Assembly (NCBI GenBank): GCA_017984135.1
Contig: JAGNZZ010000015.1
Location: 1-56,836, forward strand
Reading direction: 5' to 3'
From: Chitinophagales bacterium
GTDB taxonomy: Bacteria; Bacteroidota; Bacteroidia; Chitinophagales; JADIYW01
Length of the DNA stretch: 56,836 bases
Numbering within the stretch: position 1 is the first letter of the stretch; every line of letters begins with the position of its first letter. The position numbers were made by a program, and so were the translations under genes. Of this stretch, positions 18,447 to 29,428 are shown one piece after another. The notes under the pieces are model-generated. The model saw nothing but the letters and a program-made list of their open reading frames with translations, was not told the origin of the DNA and searched no databases.

Positions 18447-19145
18447 TTATTTACGTTCAATAACAGAAGTTTTTATTTCCATGGAAAGGAATTGAATACA
18501 TCCTTTTGCTAAATATAATAAACTAAAAATCATTGAATACACAATTACTTTTTGGGCTGTTTGCTGCACGTATGGAGTTGTTTTTGGACTAGGCCCAAAT
18601 AACATGATTAAAATATACAGTGCAATTGCAATAACTATTACCAATAATACATTGCCATATTTGTTTGGTAAAATATGATGTTGACGAATCAATAACGTGT
18701 AAGAAAAACTTAATGGAATTAAGGTACCGAAAGCTGCATACACAAAATTCATGTGTATTGGTAAGACTAAATCGCATGGTGTAAGTGCTATACCTGTGAG
18801 CAAAAATGGGAATAAACTACCACTAATAAATGCTATATAATGTGCCATTTTATTTAGCTGAATGCTCTTCGTAAATTTTAAAAATTGAAAGTTAAACACA
18901 AACATTGCTATAGAATGAAATATTAATGCGATTTCAAAACAAAAAAAAGAAATCCAGTTTGTACCGCCAAGATGCGTACGCCATCTACCTAATTCTGAGA
19001 AGAAATTATTAAAAAAGCTATACCCTTTTGTATAGTGGTTTAAAACGGTTCCACCTGGAAAATAAATCATTCCGATAGCGGTTAAAAGCAAAAATGAAAT
19101 ACAACTTATCCAAAGTAGTTTAAAAGAGAATGGCACTTGCTTCAT
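18447..19145 (-). CDS. DUF998-like multi-pass membrane protein
   Basis: 232 aa with six or so hydrophobic helices. The loop with G-Y-S-F-F-N-N-F-F-S-E-L-G-R after the first helix resembles the DUF998 signature. No catalytic motif is clear and the function is unknown. It lies 22 bp after the GNAT gene on the same strand, so the two may be co-transcribed. Confidence 0.7.
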   Translation of the reverse strand: MKQVPFSFKLLWISCISFLLLTAIGMIYFPGGTVLNHYTKGYSFFNNFFSELGRWRTHLGGTNWISFFCFEIALIFHSIAMFVFNFQFLKFTKSIQLNKMAHYIAFISGSLFPFLLTGIALTPCDLVLPIHMNFVYAAFGTLIPLSFSYTLLIRQHHILPNKYGNVLLVIVIAIALYILIMLFGPSPKTTPYVQQTAQKVIVYSMIFSLLYLAKGCIQFLSMEIKTSVIERK

Positions 19146-19167
19146 GTGTACAAAATACTAAAAAAAA

Positions 19168-19764
19168 TTAAGTTTTTGGATAGGTTAAAAACTCATCTTT
19201 GCTTTTTTGCCATTCATTTTTAAGTATGCTGTAATACACTGTATTTCGTCTGAAACCATCATACATTAAGGTGTGCTCACGCAAGTTACCTTCATAAGTT
19301 GCACCTATTTTTTCAATTGCTGTTCGGGAAGCAATATTGCGTTCATCGGTTTTAAATTCAACGCGATGTGCCTTCAATATTTCAAATGCATATTCCAACA
19401 ATAAAAATTTACACTGCCGATTTAGTCCTGTTCTTTGAAATGATTTTCCGTACCAAGTTGCTCCAATTTCTAATCGTTCATCATTGTTAGAGATATTCAA
19501 AAAACTAGTACTTCCGGCATAAGCCAACTTTAATTTATCGAAAACAATAAATGTATATCTGTTTTTTGTTTCGCGAAGTTGTATAGCTGTAGAAATATAT
19601 GTTTCCAGCAATGTTTCCGAATAAATAGGTGCTGGTGAAAATTGTAATAATTTTTTATCTTCCAATGCTAAAGGCAGCAAATATTGGAAGTCTGTTTGTT
19701 CTATAGGCCGAAGTAATACCTTTGAATTTTCGAGAATGATAGGATAATCAAATGGAAAATTCAT
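19168..19764 (-). CDS. GNAT acetyltransferase, RimJ/RimL-like
   Basis: 198 aa. Starts with V-L-L-R-P-I and has the strand I-G-A-T-W-Y and the acetyl-CoA loop region K-S-F-Q-R-T-G-L-N. It ends with E-K-I-G-A-T-Y-E-G-N-L-R-E-H, the RimJ/RimL tail. It probably acetylates a protein N-terminus or a small amine; the substrate cannot be told. The P-loop is a degenerate version of Q-x-x-G-x-G/A, seen as Q-R-T-G-L-N. Confidence 0.82.
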   Translation of the reverse strand: MNFPFDYPIILENSKVLLRPIEQTDFQYLLPLALEDKKLLQFSPAPIYSETLLETYISTAIQLRETKNRYTFIVFDKLKLAYAGSTSFLNISNNDERLEIGATWYGKSFQRTGLNRQCKFLLLEYAFEILKAHRVEFKTDERNIASRTAIEKIGATYEGNLREHTLMYDGFRRNTVYYSILKNEWQKSKDEFLTYPKT

Positions 19765-19781
19765 AATCAGCTAATTTATAT

Positions 19782-19811
19782 ATGCCATTAATTTATTAAA
19801 TAAAATGGCAT
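19782..19811 (-). terminator. Possible hairpin after gyrB
   Basis: Perfect 8-bp stem ATGCCATT/AATGGCAT around a 14-base AT loop, 32 bases after the gyrB stop on the minus strand. No clear T run follows, so it may be a processing or Rho-dependent element. Confidence 0.4.
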
Positions 19812-19843
19812 TTCAAAGTATTCAAATAGAAAACAAGCAAGTA

Positions 19844-21859
<2,016 letters not shown>

Positions 21860-21903
21860 TTATTGGAAAATTACACTAAATCAAGCATCTAAAATTAGAC
21901 AAG

Positions 21904-21911
21904 CAAAGATA
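21904..21911 (-). promoter_or_regulatory. Bacteroidota -7 element TATCTTTG for gyrB
   Basis: Exact TAnnTTTG on the minus strand, 92 bases upstream of the gyrB ATG. Confidence 0.5.
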
Positions 21912-21997
21912 CGAATTTAGTTGCTTAAAATAGGATTAAGGGCTGCTTGTTTATCCACATTATTACGTTAATAAAACGTAAGATTAAGGACAAAAAA

Positions 21998-22516
21998 TTA
22001 ATTTAATATTTTATCTAAATCCATTAGTTTTTCTGCCTTTTTTATCAAGTCATTCAGACCTAAAGAATCTAAATTTACGGGAAAAGAATCTAAGTTAAAA
22101 TCTTTCATATTTATCTTCTTTTTTAAGGAGTCTATATGGCTGTTTTTTATCAAATCTTCGAATGCAGAAATTGGGGATAATGACGTGGTATAAATCGTAT
22201 CGCCAACGGCTAACAATTCATTATTATCAGCTGGGATTAATTCGATATTTTTTGCGCCGAAAATATTGTCAAAATCTACTTGAGCTATTGTTCCTTTGGT
22301 TGGCTGATACTCTTTATTTAGTGCAATTTCTGCTATTACTTTATTTCCTACGATTTTAATGGATTCCACTTGACCTACGTTCAAGCCTTTACATTTAATT
22401 TCGCTTCCTTTGTCAATGCCTTCTGCATTGTTCATTGAAATAAAATACTTGGGTGAATCATCTAAACAACTTTTAAATGAAAAGATTGAAAGGAATAGAA
22501 TGATAATAATTTTCAT
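21998..22516 (-). CDS. Short MCE (MlaD-like) domain protein
   Basis: 172 aa. A hydrophobic N-terminal segment is followed by Cys16, possibly a loose lipobox (S-F-K-S-C). One MCE domain follows, with A-E-G-I-D-K-G-S-E-I-K-C-K-G-L-N-V-G-Q-V and the typical G-A-K-N-I-E-L-I-P. The tail is short and helical. MCE proteins bind and move lipids between membranes, normally with an MlaE permease and MlaF ATPase; neither is near. It may be a stand-alone lipid carrier or work with a permease elsewhere. Confidence 0.75.
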   Translation of the reverse strand: MKIIIILFLSIFSFKSCLDDSPKYFISMNNAEGIDKGSEIKCKGLNVGQVESIKIVGNKVIAEIALNKEYQPTKGTIAQVDFDNIFGAKNIELIPADNNELLAVGDTIYTTSLSPISAFEDLIKNSHIDSLKKKINMKDFNLDSFPVNLDSLGLNDLIKKAEKLMDLDKILN

Positions 22517-22567
22517 GATTTTGGATGCTTTTAGTTTTTATAAAAATATCACTTTTCATCATTTCAA

Positions 22568-22575
22568 CAAAAATA
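22568..22575 (-). promoter_or_regulatory. Bacteroidota -7 element TATTTTTG
   Basis: Exact TAnnTTTG on the minus strand, 51 bases upstream of the MCE gene and downstream of murA. Confidence 0.45.
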
Positions 22576-22603
22576 AAAAAATAGGATATTATGAATACAC
22601 TAC

Positions 22604-23914
22604 TTAAACTCGTTTAATCTCTGCACCTAATGCTTGTAAACGTGTATCAATATTTTGATAACCTCTATCTATTTGATGAATATTGGAAATAATACTTTCC
22701 CCATCGGCTGACAATGCGGCAATCAACAAAGAAACACCTGCACGAATATCTGGCGAGCTCATGCCAATGCCTCTTAAATTATATTCTCTATTAATTCCTA
22801 TTACAGTGGCGCGATGTGGATCACACAAGATAATTTTTGCACCCATATCTATTAATTTATCGACAAAAAATAAACGTGACTCAAACATTTTTTGGTGGAT
22901 TAAAACGCTGCCTTCTGCTTGAGTTGCTGTGACTAAAACGATGCTCAATAAATCGGGTGTAAACAATGGCCAAGGTCCATCTGATATCGTTAGTATTGAT
23001 CCATCAATAAAGGTTTGTATTTCGTATTTTTCTTGTCCGTGAACAATGATATCATCGTTATTAAATTCTAATTTTATGCCTAATTTTTGAAAATAAGTTG
23101 GTATCGCGCCCAACATGTCTATTCGACAATTTTTGATGGTTATGTTTGATTTGGTCATAGCAGCCAAGCCGATAAAACTACCTATTTCAATCATATCCGG
23201 CAAAAGTCGATGTGGTGTTCCGCCTAATTTTTTTACTCCTTCAATTTTTAATAAATTAGAGCCAATGCCTGAAATTTTTGCGCCCATATTGTTGAGCATC
23301 GTGCAAAGTTGTTGTAAATACGGTTCGCACGCTGCATTAAAAATAGTGGTAATGCCTTCAGCTAAAACGGCTGCCATTACGATGTTTGCAGTGCCAGTAA
23401 CAGAAGGCTCTTCTAATAAAATATATTTACCTGTCAACTTGTTGGCCGTTAACGAATAAAATGATTTCTCTTTGTCATACTTAAAATCAGCGCCTAACTC
23501 TACAAATCCTAAAAAATGGGTATCCAATCGTCGTCTTCCAATTTTATCGCCACCTGGTGTCGGCAAATAAGCACGATTAAAACGAGCCAAAAGTGGTCCT
23601 AAAATCATGACAGAGCCACGCAAATGACCGGCACGTTTTTTAAATTTTTCTGTTAGTAGGATATCTGGATCTACATTTTTAGCATTGAAAGTATAAGTAT
23701 CTTCCTTTATTTTAGATACACTTACGCCCATTTCCGACAATAATTCTATTAATACATTGACATCTAAAATATCGGGAACATTGGAGACCGTAATATCTTC
23801 TTCTGTCAACAAAACTGCCGACAAAATTTGCAATGCTTCATTTTTTGCACCTTGAGGATGAATAATGCCACTTAAAGGTTTGCCACCTCTTACTTCAAAA
23901 GTATCTGCATTCAT
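22604..23914 (-). CDS. murA: UDP-N-acetylglucosamine 1-carboxyvinyltransferase MurA (Asp-type)
   Basis: 436 aa. Transfers enolpyruvate from PEP to UDP-GlcNAc, the first committed step of peptidoglycan synthesis. Seen: P-Q-G-A-K-N-E-A-L (catalytic Lys region), the active-site loop P-G-G-D-K-I-G-R-R-R-L-D, R-A-G-V-S-L-L-I-A-A-L, and the C-terminal I-D-R-G-Y-Q-N-I-D. The loop carries Asp at residue 123, where fosfomycin-sensitive enzymes have the Cys that the drug alkylates. It starts 7 bp after the DUF4290 stop. Confidence 0.95.
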   Translation of the reverse strand: MNADTFEVRGGKPLSGIIHPQGAKNEALQILSAVLLTEEDITVSNVPDILDVNVLIELLSEMGVSVSKIKEDTYTFNAKNVDPDILLTEKFKKRAGHLRGSVMILGPLLARFNRAYLPTPGGDKIGRRRLDTHFLGFVELGADFKYDKEKSFYSLTANKLTGKYILLEEPSVTGTANIVMAAVLAEGITTIFNAACEPYLQQLCTMLNNMGAKISGIGSNLLKIEGVKKLGGTPHRLLPDMIEIGSFIGLAAMTKSNITIKNCRIDMLGAIPTYFQKLGIKLEFNNDDIIVHGQEKYEIQTFIDGSILTISDGPWPLFTPDLLSIVLVTATQAEGSVLIHQKMFESRLFFVDKLIDMGAKIILCDPHRATVIGINREYNLRGIGMSSPDIRAGVSLLIAALSADGESIISNIHQIDRGYQNIDTRLQALGAEIKRV

Positions 23915-23921
23915 AGTTTAA

Positions 23922-24590
23922 TTAATAGCGTTTACGATTGTTGTTATTATTTCTATTATTGTTGTTATTGTTGTTTCTATTTTTGTTGTTATTGTTTCTG
24001 TTTTTATTGTTGATATTGTTGCTACCAAATCTACGTTTAGGTTGATTTCTAGTCATGGTTTCGATATTCATTTCAGCACTTATTTCCAATTCACCACCGG
24101 AAATTGATTTCATATCTTCTTTAATTAAATCATTACTTACTTCTTCATTGCTCCAATTTTTGTAAGCCATTTTCATGAAGTTACCAATTATCTCTGTAAA
24201 AAATTCACGCTTATTTTCATCTTCCATATCAATTGCCTTTTTTACTAAAGATTCTACATTTTTACCGTAATGCTTCAGTTTTATTCTTTGTTGTGGGTAG
24301 GGCAATTTCGCCGGCTGGATGCGGTAAGTATCTTCTGTTGGCTTTGGATATGGAGAATCTACATCCAATTTAAAATCTGAAATAATAAATATATGATCCC
24401 AAAGTTTATGTTTGTAATCTGCAATATTTTTTAACTGGGGATTTAGAATTGACATCAAATTTATGACGTTTTCAGCTGCGCATTGGCGTTCTTCTTTTTT
24501 TTCTATGCTCACAATGTATTCTACTACTTGTTGTACATGACGACCATATTCGCGCATATTTATTTCTTCTCTACCTGTATTATATTTCAT
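23922..24590 (-). CDS. DUF4290 protein with Asn/Arg-rich tail
   Basis: 222 aa. The DUF4290 core begins Y-N-T-G-R-E-E-I-N-M-R-E-Y-G-R and contains L-W-D-H-I-F-I-I-S-D-F. The domain is widespread in Bacteroidota and has no known function. The last 30 residues are almost only Asn, Arg and Lys, a basic disordered tail that could bind RNA or membranes (inference). No signal peptide, so it should be cytoplasmic. It sits directly upstream of murA, 7 bp apart, in one unit. Confidence 0.82.
   Translation of the reverse strand: MKYNTGREEINMREYGRHVQQVVEYIVSIEKKEERQCAAENVINLMSILNPQLKNIADYKHKLWDHIFIISDFKLDVDSPYPKPTEDTYRIQPAKLPYPQQRIKLKHYGKNVESLVKKAIDMEDENKREFFTEIIGNFMKMAYKNWSNEEVSNDLIKEDMKSISGGELEISAEMNIETMTRNQPKRRFGSNNINNKNRNNNNKNRNNNNNNNRNNNNNRKRY
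23925..24022. repeat. Low-complexity TTG/TTA tract encoding the DUF4290 Asn-rich tail
   Basis: Imperfect trinucleotide repeat (TTGTTATTA-like on the plus strand) at the 3' end of the DUF4290 gene. Confidence 0.65.
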
Positions 24591-24734
24591 GTTCTTAACT
24601 TGACTATTTTATTAAATAATATTAAATATATTGATGATATCCTGTTGGCTTACCTATAAATCTTAGATGGAATTTTTTTGATGCAAATGACATACTAAAC
24701 ACTAGAATGGCTTGAATATGTTTGCGAGGCTTCA

Positions 24735-24742
24735 CAAAGATA
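24735..24742 (-). promoter_or_regulatory. Bacteroidota -7 element TATCTTTG for DUF4290-murA
   Basis: Exact TAnnTTTG on the minus strand, 144 bases before the DUF4290 ATG; the leader would be long. Confidence 0.4.
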
Positions 24743-24869
24743 TAAAATACACTTTAAAAATGACAACTTTATTTATTTATTCTGTATTTTATTTCATTTC
24801 AACGCAGAAAACAAGCTTAACGTCAAATAAATATAATGTTGAATACGAATATACTAGATAGATTTTTGG

Positions 24870-24877
24870 TAATTTTG
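24870..24877 (+). promoter_or_regulatory. Bacteroidota -7 element TAATTTTG for the U32 gene
   Basis: Exact TAnnTTTG, 26 bases before the ATG at 24904. Confidence 0.55.
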
Positions 24878-24903
24878 CGGTGCAGTGTTGAAGACTGTAT
24901 CTT

Positions 24904-26139
24904 ATGAAAAATAAAATTGAACTAATGGCTCCAGCCGGTAGCCATGAAGCATTAATTGCTGCTATACATGCAGGATGCAACTCGGTTTACTTTGGTGTGG
25001 AGCAATTTAATATGCGTGCTCGTGCTACTATGAATTTCACCATTGACGATTTAGATTATGTAGCAAATCTTTGCAAAGACAATCAAGTGAGAAGCTATCT
25101 TACGTTAAATACTATTATTTATGACCATGATTTATCGGCCATAAAAACAGTACTAGATAAGGCTAAAACTGCTGGAATTACAGCTGTGATTGCGAGCGAC
25201 CAAGCAGTGATTGCTTATGCACGTTCTATACAATTAGAAGTACATATATCTACTCAGGTAAACATTACCAATATAGAAACCGTTAAGTTTTATGCCTTAT
25301 TTGCTGATACCGTTGTTTTATCGAGAGAATTAAGTTTGTTGCAAATAAAAAACATTTGTGATCTAATAGAAAAAGAAAATGTTCGTGGTCCATCTGGAAG
25401 ATTGATTGAAGTGGAGATTTTTGTTCATGGTGCCTTGTGTATGGCCGTTTCAGGTAAATGTTACTTAAGCTTACACACGGCTAATGCATCTGCCAATAGA
25501 GGTGCCTGTGTTCAAAATTGCAGAAGAAGTTATACGGTAATTGACAATGAAGATGGTCATGAATTAACCATCGAAAATGAATATATCATGTCTGCACAAG
25601 ATTTATGCACGATTGATATATTAGATAAAATTGTAGATGCAGGTGTAAAAGTATTTAAAATTGAAGGACGAGGAAAAGGAGCCGATTATGTTAAAACCGT
25701 AGTGGAATGTTATCGCGAAGCGATTGATGCCTACGAAAATGGAACATATCATCAAAACAAAGTAGCAGACTGGATGGAACGTTTAAAAAAAGTGTACAAT
25801 AGAGGTTTTTGGAATGGTTATTATTTAGGACAAGAATTAGGCAAATGGACAGATTCACCTGGTTCAAAAGCTACAACAAAGAAAATATATTTGGGAAAAG
25901 GTGTAAATTATTTCGATAAAATAAAAGTGGCTGAGTTTAAAATTGAAGCGTTTGATTTAAAAATTGGTGATCATGTTTTAATTACTGGTCCTACAACTGG
26001 AGCTATCGAAACACAAATTACAGAGTTACACGACAAAGTTGGTGCAGTAGCTATTGCTAAGAAAGGTGATAATTGCGCCTTTAAATTAGAGGTTCCAATT
26101 AGAAGCAGTGATAAATTATATAAAATAGTAAACACGTAA
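24904..26139 (+). CDS. U32 family protein, probable tRNA uridine 5-hydroxylation enzyme (TrhP type)
   Basis: 411 aa. The N-terminal part matches the family start L-M-A-P-A-G-S-H-E-A. The U32 signature is complete: E-I-F-V-H-G-A-L-C-M-A-V-S-G-K-C-Y-L-S, followed by R-G-A-C-V-Q-N-C-R, giving four Cys for a [4Fe-4S] cluster. Family knowledge: TrhP (YegQ) makes 5-hydroxyuridine at tRNA position 34 using prephenate. The peptidase label is historical. A ferredoxin gene follows after two bases, suggesting electron supply to the cluster. A collagenase-like paralogue (PrtC) is the alternative. Confidence 0.85.
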   Translation: MKNKIELMAPAGSHEALIAAIHAGCNSVYFGVEQFNMRARATMNFTIDDLDYVANLCKDNQVRSYLTLNTIIYDHDLSAIKTVLDKAKTAGITAVIASDQAVIAYARSIQLEVHISTQVNITNIETVKFYALFADTVVLSRELSLLQIKNICDLIEKENVRGPSGRLIEVEIFVHGALCMAVSGKCYLSLHTANASANRGACVQNCRRSYTVIDNEDGHELTIENEYIMSAQDLCTIDILDKIVDAGVKVFKIEGRGKGADYVKTVVECYREAIDAYENGTYHQNKVADWMERLKKVYNRGFWNGYYLGQELGKWTDSPGSKATTKKIYLGKGVNYFDKIKVAEFKIEAFDLKIGDHVLITGPTTGAIETQITELHDKVGAVAIAKKGDNCAFKLEVPIRSSDKLYKIVNT

Positions 26140-26141
26140 AG

Positions 26142-26369
26142 ATGGTTACTATTATACAACAACGCAACAAATGTATTGGCTGTAATTATTGTGTTGAGTT
26201 AGCACCACAGCGATGGCGAATGAGCAAAAAAGATGGCAAGAGCGTATTGTTGGGTGCGAAGGATAAAAAAGGATTTTGGAATGTAAAAGTGCGTGAAGAT
26301 GAATTAGAATCCAACGAAGCAGCAGCAAAAGCTTGTCCAGTAAATATTATTCAAGTCATCACTAAATAA
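26142..26369 (+). CDS. Small single-cluster ferredoxin
   Basis: 75 aa. Cys pattern C-I-G-C-N-Y-C early and A-C-P-V near the end, the layout of one [4Fe-4S] cluster in a ferredoxin whose second motif is lost. The middle is basic (W-R-M-S-K-K-D-G-K). It begins two bases after the U32 stop and is almost certainly co-translated. The natural reading is an electron carrier for the U32 enzyme. Confidence 0.85.
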   Translation: MVTIIQQRNKCIGCNYCVELAPQRWRMSKKDGKSVLLGAKDKKGFWNVKVREDELESNEAAAKACPVNIIQVITK

Positions 26370-26379
26370 ATCCAGCTGA

Positions 26380-27078
26380 CTACAAACAGTCTAATGCTAC
26401 TTTCACCATATCGTCAAATGTATTTTGGCGCTCTGATGCAGTAGTGGATTCACCGCTTACTAAACTATCACTAATAGTAAGCAATGACAATGCATTTACT
26501 TTATATTTTGCAGCAATAGTATAAAGTGCGTTCGTTTCCATTTCAACACAAAGTACTCCATATTCCATCCATTTTTTATGCGCATCACTATCATCGGTAT
26601 AAAATTCATCCGATGACAAAATATTTCCTGATTTAACAGATATGCCTAAAAACGATGCCGCATTATATGCTTTTAAGAGTAAATTAAAATCGGCACAAGG
26701 AGCAAAATCTGCTTGATTAAATTTCATTTTATTAATAGCAGAATTGGTGCTTGCTGAAAGAGCAATCACTAAATCTCGTATTTTTACATCTTGCTGTAAC
26801 GATCCTGCTGTTCCGATACGTATCAAGTTTTTTACGCCATAGTCACGAATCAATTCATGGGCATAAATAGAAAAAGAAGGAATGCCCATTCCGGAGCCTT
26901 GTACAGAAATGCGTTTCCCATTATAATATCCAGTAAAACCCAACATTCCACGTACTTGGTTGTAACAAACCACATTGCTTAAAAAAGTATCTGCTACGTG
27001 TTTGGCTCTCAACGGATCGCCTGGCAATAAAATACTTTCTGCAATTTCACCTTTCTGTGCACCTATATGTAAACTCAT
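26380..27078 (-). CDS. deoD: Purine nucleoside phosphorylase, DeoD type
   Basis: 232 aa. Phosphorolysis of purine (deoxy)ribonucleosides in the cytoplasm. The DeoD-type N-terminus [12 protein letters not shown] is intact, with R-I-G-T-A-G-S (phosphate site), V-E-M-E-T-N-A (ribose-binding Glu) and I-S-D-S (catalytic Asp). The length fits the hexameric bacterial enzyme. It lies 11 bp after deoC, so both serve nucleoside salvage from one transcript. Confidence 0.94.
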   Translation of the reverse strand: MSLHIGAQKGEIAESILLPGDPLRAKHVADTFLSNVVCYNQVRGMLGFTGYYNGKRISVQGSGMGIPSFSIYAHELIRDYGVKNLIRIGTAGSLQQDVKIRDLVIALSASTNSAINKMKFNQADFAPCADFNLLLKAYNAASFLGISVKSGNILSSDEFYTDDSDAHKKWMEYGVLCVEMETNALYTIAAKYKVNALSLLTISDSLVSGESTTASERQNTFDDMVKVALDCL

Positions 27079-27089
27079 TTTTATTTTTT

Positions 27090-27755
27090 TTAGTACGCTG
27101 TGTCTTGTTGTATTTGATGTGTAACAATTTGAATCCCATTGCTGGTTCCAATTCTTGTTACGCCTAAGTTAATATATTTTTGAGCTGTATCATAATCACG
27201 AATTCCTCCACTAGCTTTTATTTGTATTTTATTTTGTGTGATGGACTTTAACAATAAAATATCGTCCAGCGTTGCTCCTCCAGAGCCAAATCCGGTGGAT
27301 GTTTTCACAAAATCTGCCTTTGATTCCAGCACTATTTCTGTAACAATTCTCTTTTCATCATTGGTTAAATAACATGTTTCAATGATTACTTTTAAAATTT
27401 TACTTCCCATATTATTTTTAATAGAAGTAATCTCATTTTTTAATTCGGTAAGTTTATTGTCTTTTAGAAGTCCTATATTTATTACCATATCTATTTCATC
27501 AGCACCATGTTTCAAAGCTTGCTCCATTTCATTCATTTTAGAAATCGTATCCATCGCTCCCAATGGAAATCCAATAACCGATGCAATTTTTACTTCAGTT
27601 GATTTTAAAATATCATTACACAGTTGTACATAACATCCATTTACACAAACAGCATAGAAATTATATTGAATGGCTTCTTCGCATAAATGACGAATATCGA
27701 CAGAAGTTGCCATTGGTTTCAACAATGTATGATCAATGTAGCGTGCGCAATTCAT
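27090..27755 (-). CDS. deoC: Deoxyribose-phosphate aldolase
   Basis: 221 aa from ATG 27755 ([12 protein letters not shown]). The frame reaches ATG 27791, but the extra 12 residues are hydrophobic and unlike the family. Cleaves deoxyribose 5-phosphate to glyceraldehyde 3-phosphate and acetaldehyde. Motifs: [22 protein letters not shown] (Schiff-base Lys) and I-K-A-S-G-G-I-R (second Lys). First gene of deoC-deoD; divergent from nadB. Confidence 0.93.
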   Translation of the reverse strand: MNCARYIDHTLLKPMATSVDIRHLCEEAIQYNFYAVCVNGCYVQLCNDILKSTEVKIASVIGFPLGAMDTISKMNEMEQALKHGADEIDMVINIGLLKDNKLTELKNEITSIKNNMGSKILKVIIETCYLTNDEKRIVTEIVLESKADFVKTSTGFGSGGATLDDILLLKSITQNKIQIKASGGIRDYDTAQKYINLGVTRIGTSNGIQIVTHQIQQDTAY

Positions 27756-27820
27756 AATTATTTTTAAGCAAAATAAATCAAAAAATCTCATTACATACTA
27801 TTTTCTACTTATACTATTCT

Positions 27821-27828
27821 TATTTTTG
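27821..27828 (+). promoter_or_regulatory. Bacteroidota -7 element TATTTTTG next to the nadB start
   Basis: Exact TAnnTTTG only four bases before the nadB ATG. If used, the mRNA is leaderless or nearly so. Confidence 0.5.
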
Positions 27829-27832
27829 CAAC

Positions 27833-29428
27833 ATGGTAGATATTGTAATTATTGGTTCCGGTATTGCCGGATTAAGTTTAGCACTCAAAACCGCAGAACA
27901 ATTTCCGGATAAAAAAATACTTATTCTCACAAAAGCCAATGAAGGCGATAGCAACACGCAATATGCTCAAGGTGGCATTGCTGTAGTTACTGATTTTGGA
28001 AAAGATACTTTTGAAAAGCATATAGAAGATACTTTAATTGCTGGTGATGGTTTATGTAATAAAAAAGTAGTAGAAATCGTCATTCGCGAAGGCAGACAAC
28101 GAGTAGATGAATTAATAAATTGGGGTACAAAATTTGACAAAAGTGATGAAGGAAACTATAAATTAGGCAAAGAAGGTGGTCATTCTGAATTTAGAGTTTT
28201 ACACCATAAAGATATTACCGGCTGGGAAATAGAACGTGCTTTATTAGACAAAGTACATCAAACCAAAAACATTGAAATATCGCAACATCATTTCGTTATT
28301 GACCTATTAACGCAACACCATTTAGGTCGAATTATTACACGCGTAACAGAAGATATCCAATGCTATGGTGTATATGTTTTAAATTTAATGACCAATCAAA
28401 TTGAAAAAATAGAAAGCAAAATTGTTGTATTAGCCACTGGTGGTTTTGGTCAAATTTATCGAGCTACTACCAATCCAAATATTGCAACTGGTGATGGCAT
28501 TGCCATGGTATATAGAGCAAAAGGGCGTGTTGCCAATTTGGAATTTGTGCAATTTCACCCAACTGCTTTATACGAACCTGGCGTAAGTCCTAATTTCTTA
28601 ATTACCGAAGCCGTGCGTGGAGATGGTGCTATTTTACGTACTAAAAATGGAAGTGATTTAATGGCAAATTATGACAAACGTGGCTCCTTGGCTCCACGTG
28701 ATATTGTGGCTCGAGCCATTGATAATGAAATGAAAAAAAGCGGTGAAGACCACATGTACTTGGATTGTCGCCACATGGACAAAGAAAATTTCCTGCATCA
28801 TTTTCCAAACATTTATGAAAAATGCAAATCTATTGGAATTGATGTGTTTAAAGATATGATTCCGGTCGTTCCTGCAGCACATTATGCTTGTGGTGGTATC
28901 AACGTCGATGAATACGGAAGAACATCCATCAAAAATTTATATGCTTGCGGCGAATGTAGTAATACAGGATTGCACGGCGCCAATCGTTTAGCGAGTAATT
29001 CACTATTGGAAGCCATTGTTTTCTCACATAGAATATTTGAGGACATTTGCCAACAATTGCCAAGCATTGAAATGCCAGAAGCACAATTTCCACAATGGAA
29101 TGCAGATGGCACCAGTGACCCAAATGAAATGGTCATTATTACTCAAAGTATTAAAGAATTAAAAGATATTATGAGTAGTTATGTTGGTATTGTTCGAAAT
29201 AATATACGTCTAAAACGCGCGCAAGAACGATTGTATCTATTATTTAAAGATACGGAAGAACTTTACGAAACCACAACCATTTCACCTCAGCTATTAGAAT
29301 TGAGAAACATGATAACCATAGGTTATTTAGTGACTCGAAGTGCTAAACTTAGAAAAGAAAGCCGTGGGTTACATTACACTACCGATTATCCAAACCATGC
29401 CACTGTTGCAGAAGAAACTAGACTTTAA
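27833..29428 (+). CDS. nadB: L-aspartate oxidase
   Basis: 531 aa. Oxidises L-aspartate to iminoaspartate for de novo NAD synthesis. N-terminal FAD motif I-I-G-S-G-I-A-G-L-S, the NadB-type S-N-T-Q-Y-A-Q-G-G-I-A-V, F-V-Q-F-H-P-T-A-L-Y, E-A-V-R-G-D-G-A-I-L (active-site Arg) and H-Y-A-C-G-G-I. A helical C-terminal domain ends the protein. Length and the Q-Y-A-Q-G-G motif separate it from succinate dehydrogenase flavoprotein. nadA and nadC are not nearby. Confidence 0.95.
   Translation: MVDIVIIGSGIAGLSLALKTAEQFPDKKILILTKANEGDSNTQYAQGGIAVVTDFGKDTFEKHIEDTLIAGDGLCNKKVVEIVIREGRQRVDELINWGTKFDKSDEGNYKLGKEGGHSEFRVLHHKDITGWEIERALLDKVHQTKNIEISQHHFVIDLLTQHHLGRIITRVTEDIQCYGVYVLNLMTNQIEKIESKIVVLATGGFGQIYRATTNPNIATGDGIAMVYRAKGRVANLEFVQFHPTALYEPGVSPNFLITEAVRGDGAILRTKNGSDLMANYDKRGSLAPRDIVARAIDNEMKKSGEDHMYLDCRHMDKENFLHHFPNIYEKCKSIGIDVFKDMIPVVPAAHYACGGINVDEYGRTSIKNLYACGECSNTGLHGANRLASNSLLEAIVFSHRIFEDICQQLPSIEMPEAQFPQWNADGTSDPNEMVIITQSIKELKDIMSSYVGIVRNNIRLKRAQERLYLLFKDTEELYETTTISPQLLELRNMITIGYLVTRSAKLRKESRGLHYTTDYPNHATVAEETRL

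Larger units (their letters stand above)
24591..24903. other. 313-bp divergent intergenic region
   Basis: No open frame or RNA gene is recognised. It holds two opposed promoter motifs (24735-24742 minus, 24870-24877 plus) between the divergent DUF4290 and U32 genes. Confidence 0.6.

Noticed and set aside
27833..29428. Succinate dehydrogenase flavoprotein
   Set aside because: Length, the Q-Y-A-Q-G-G motif and absence of sdh partner genes fit NadB better.
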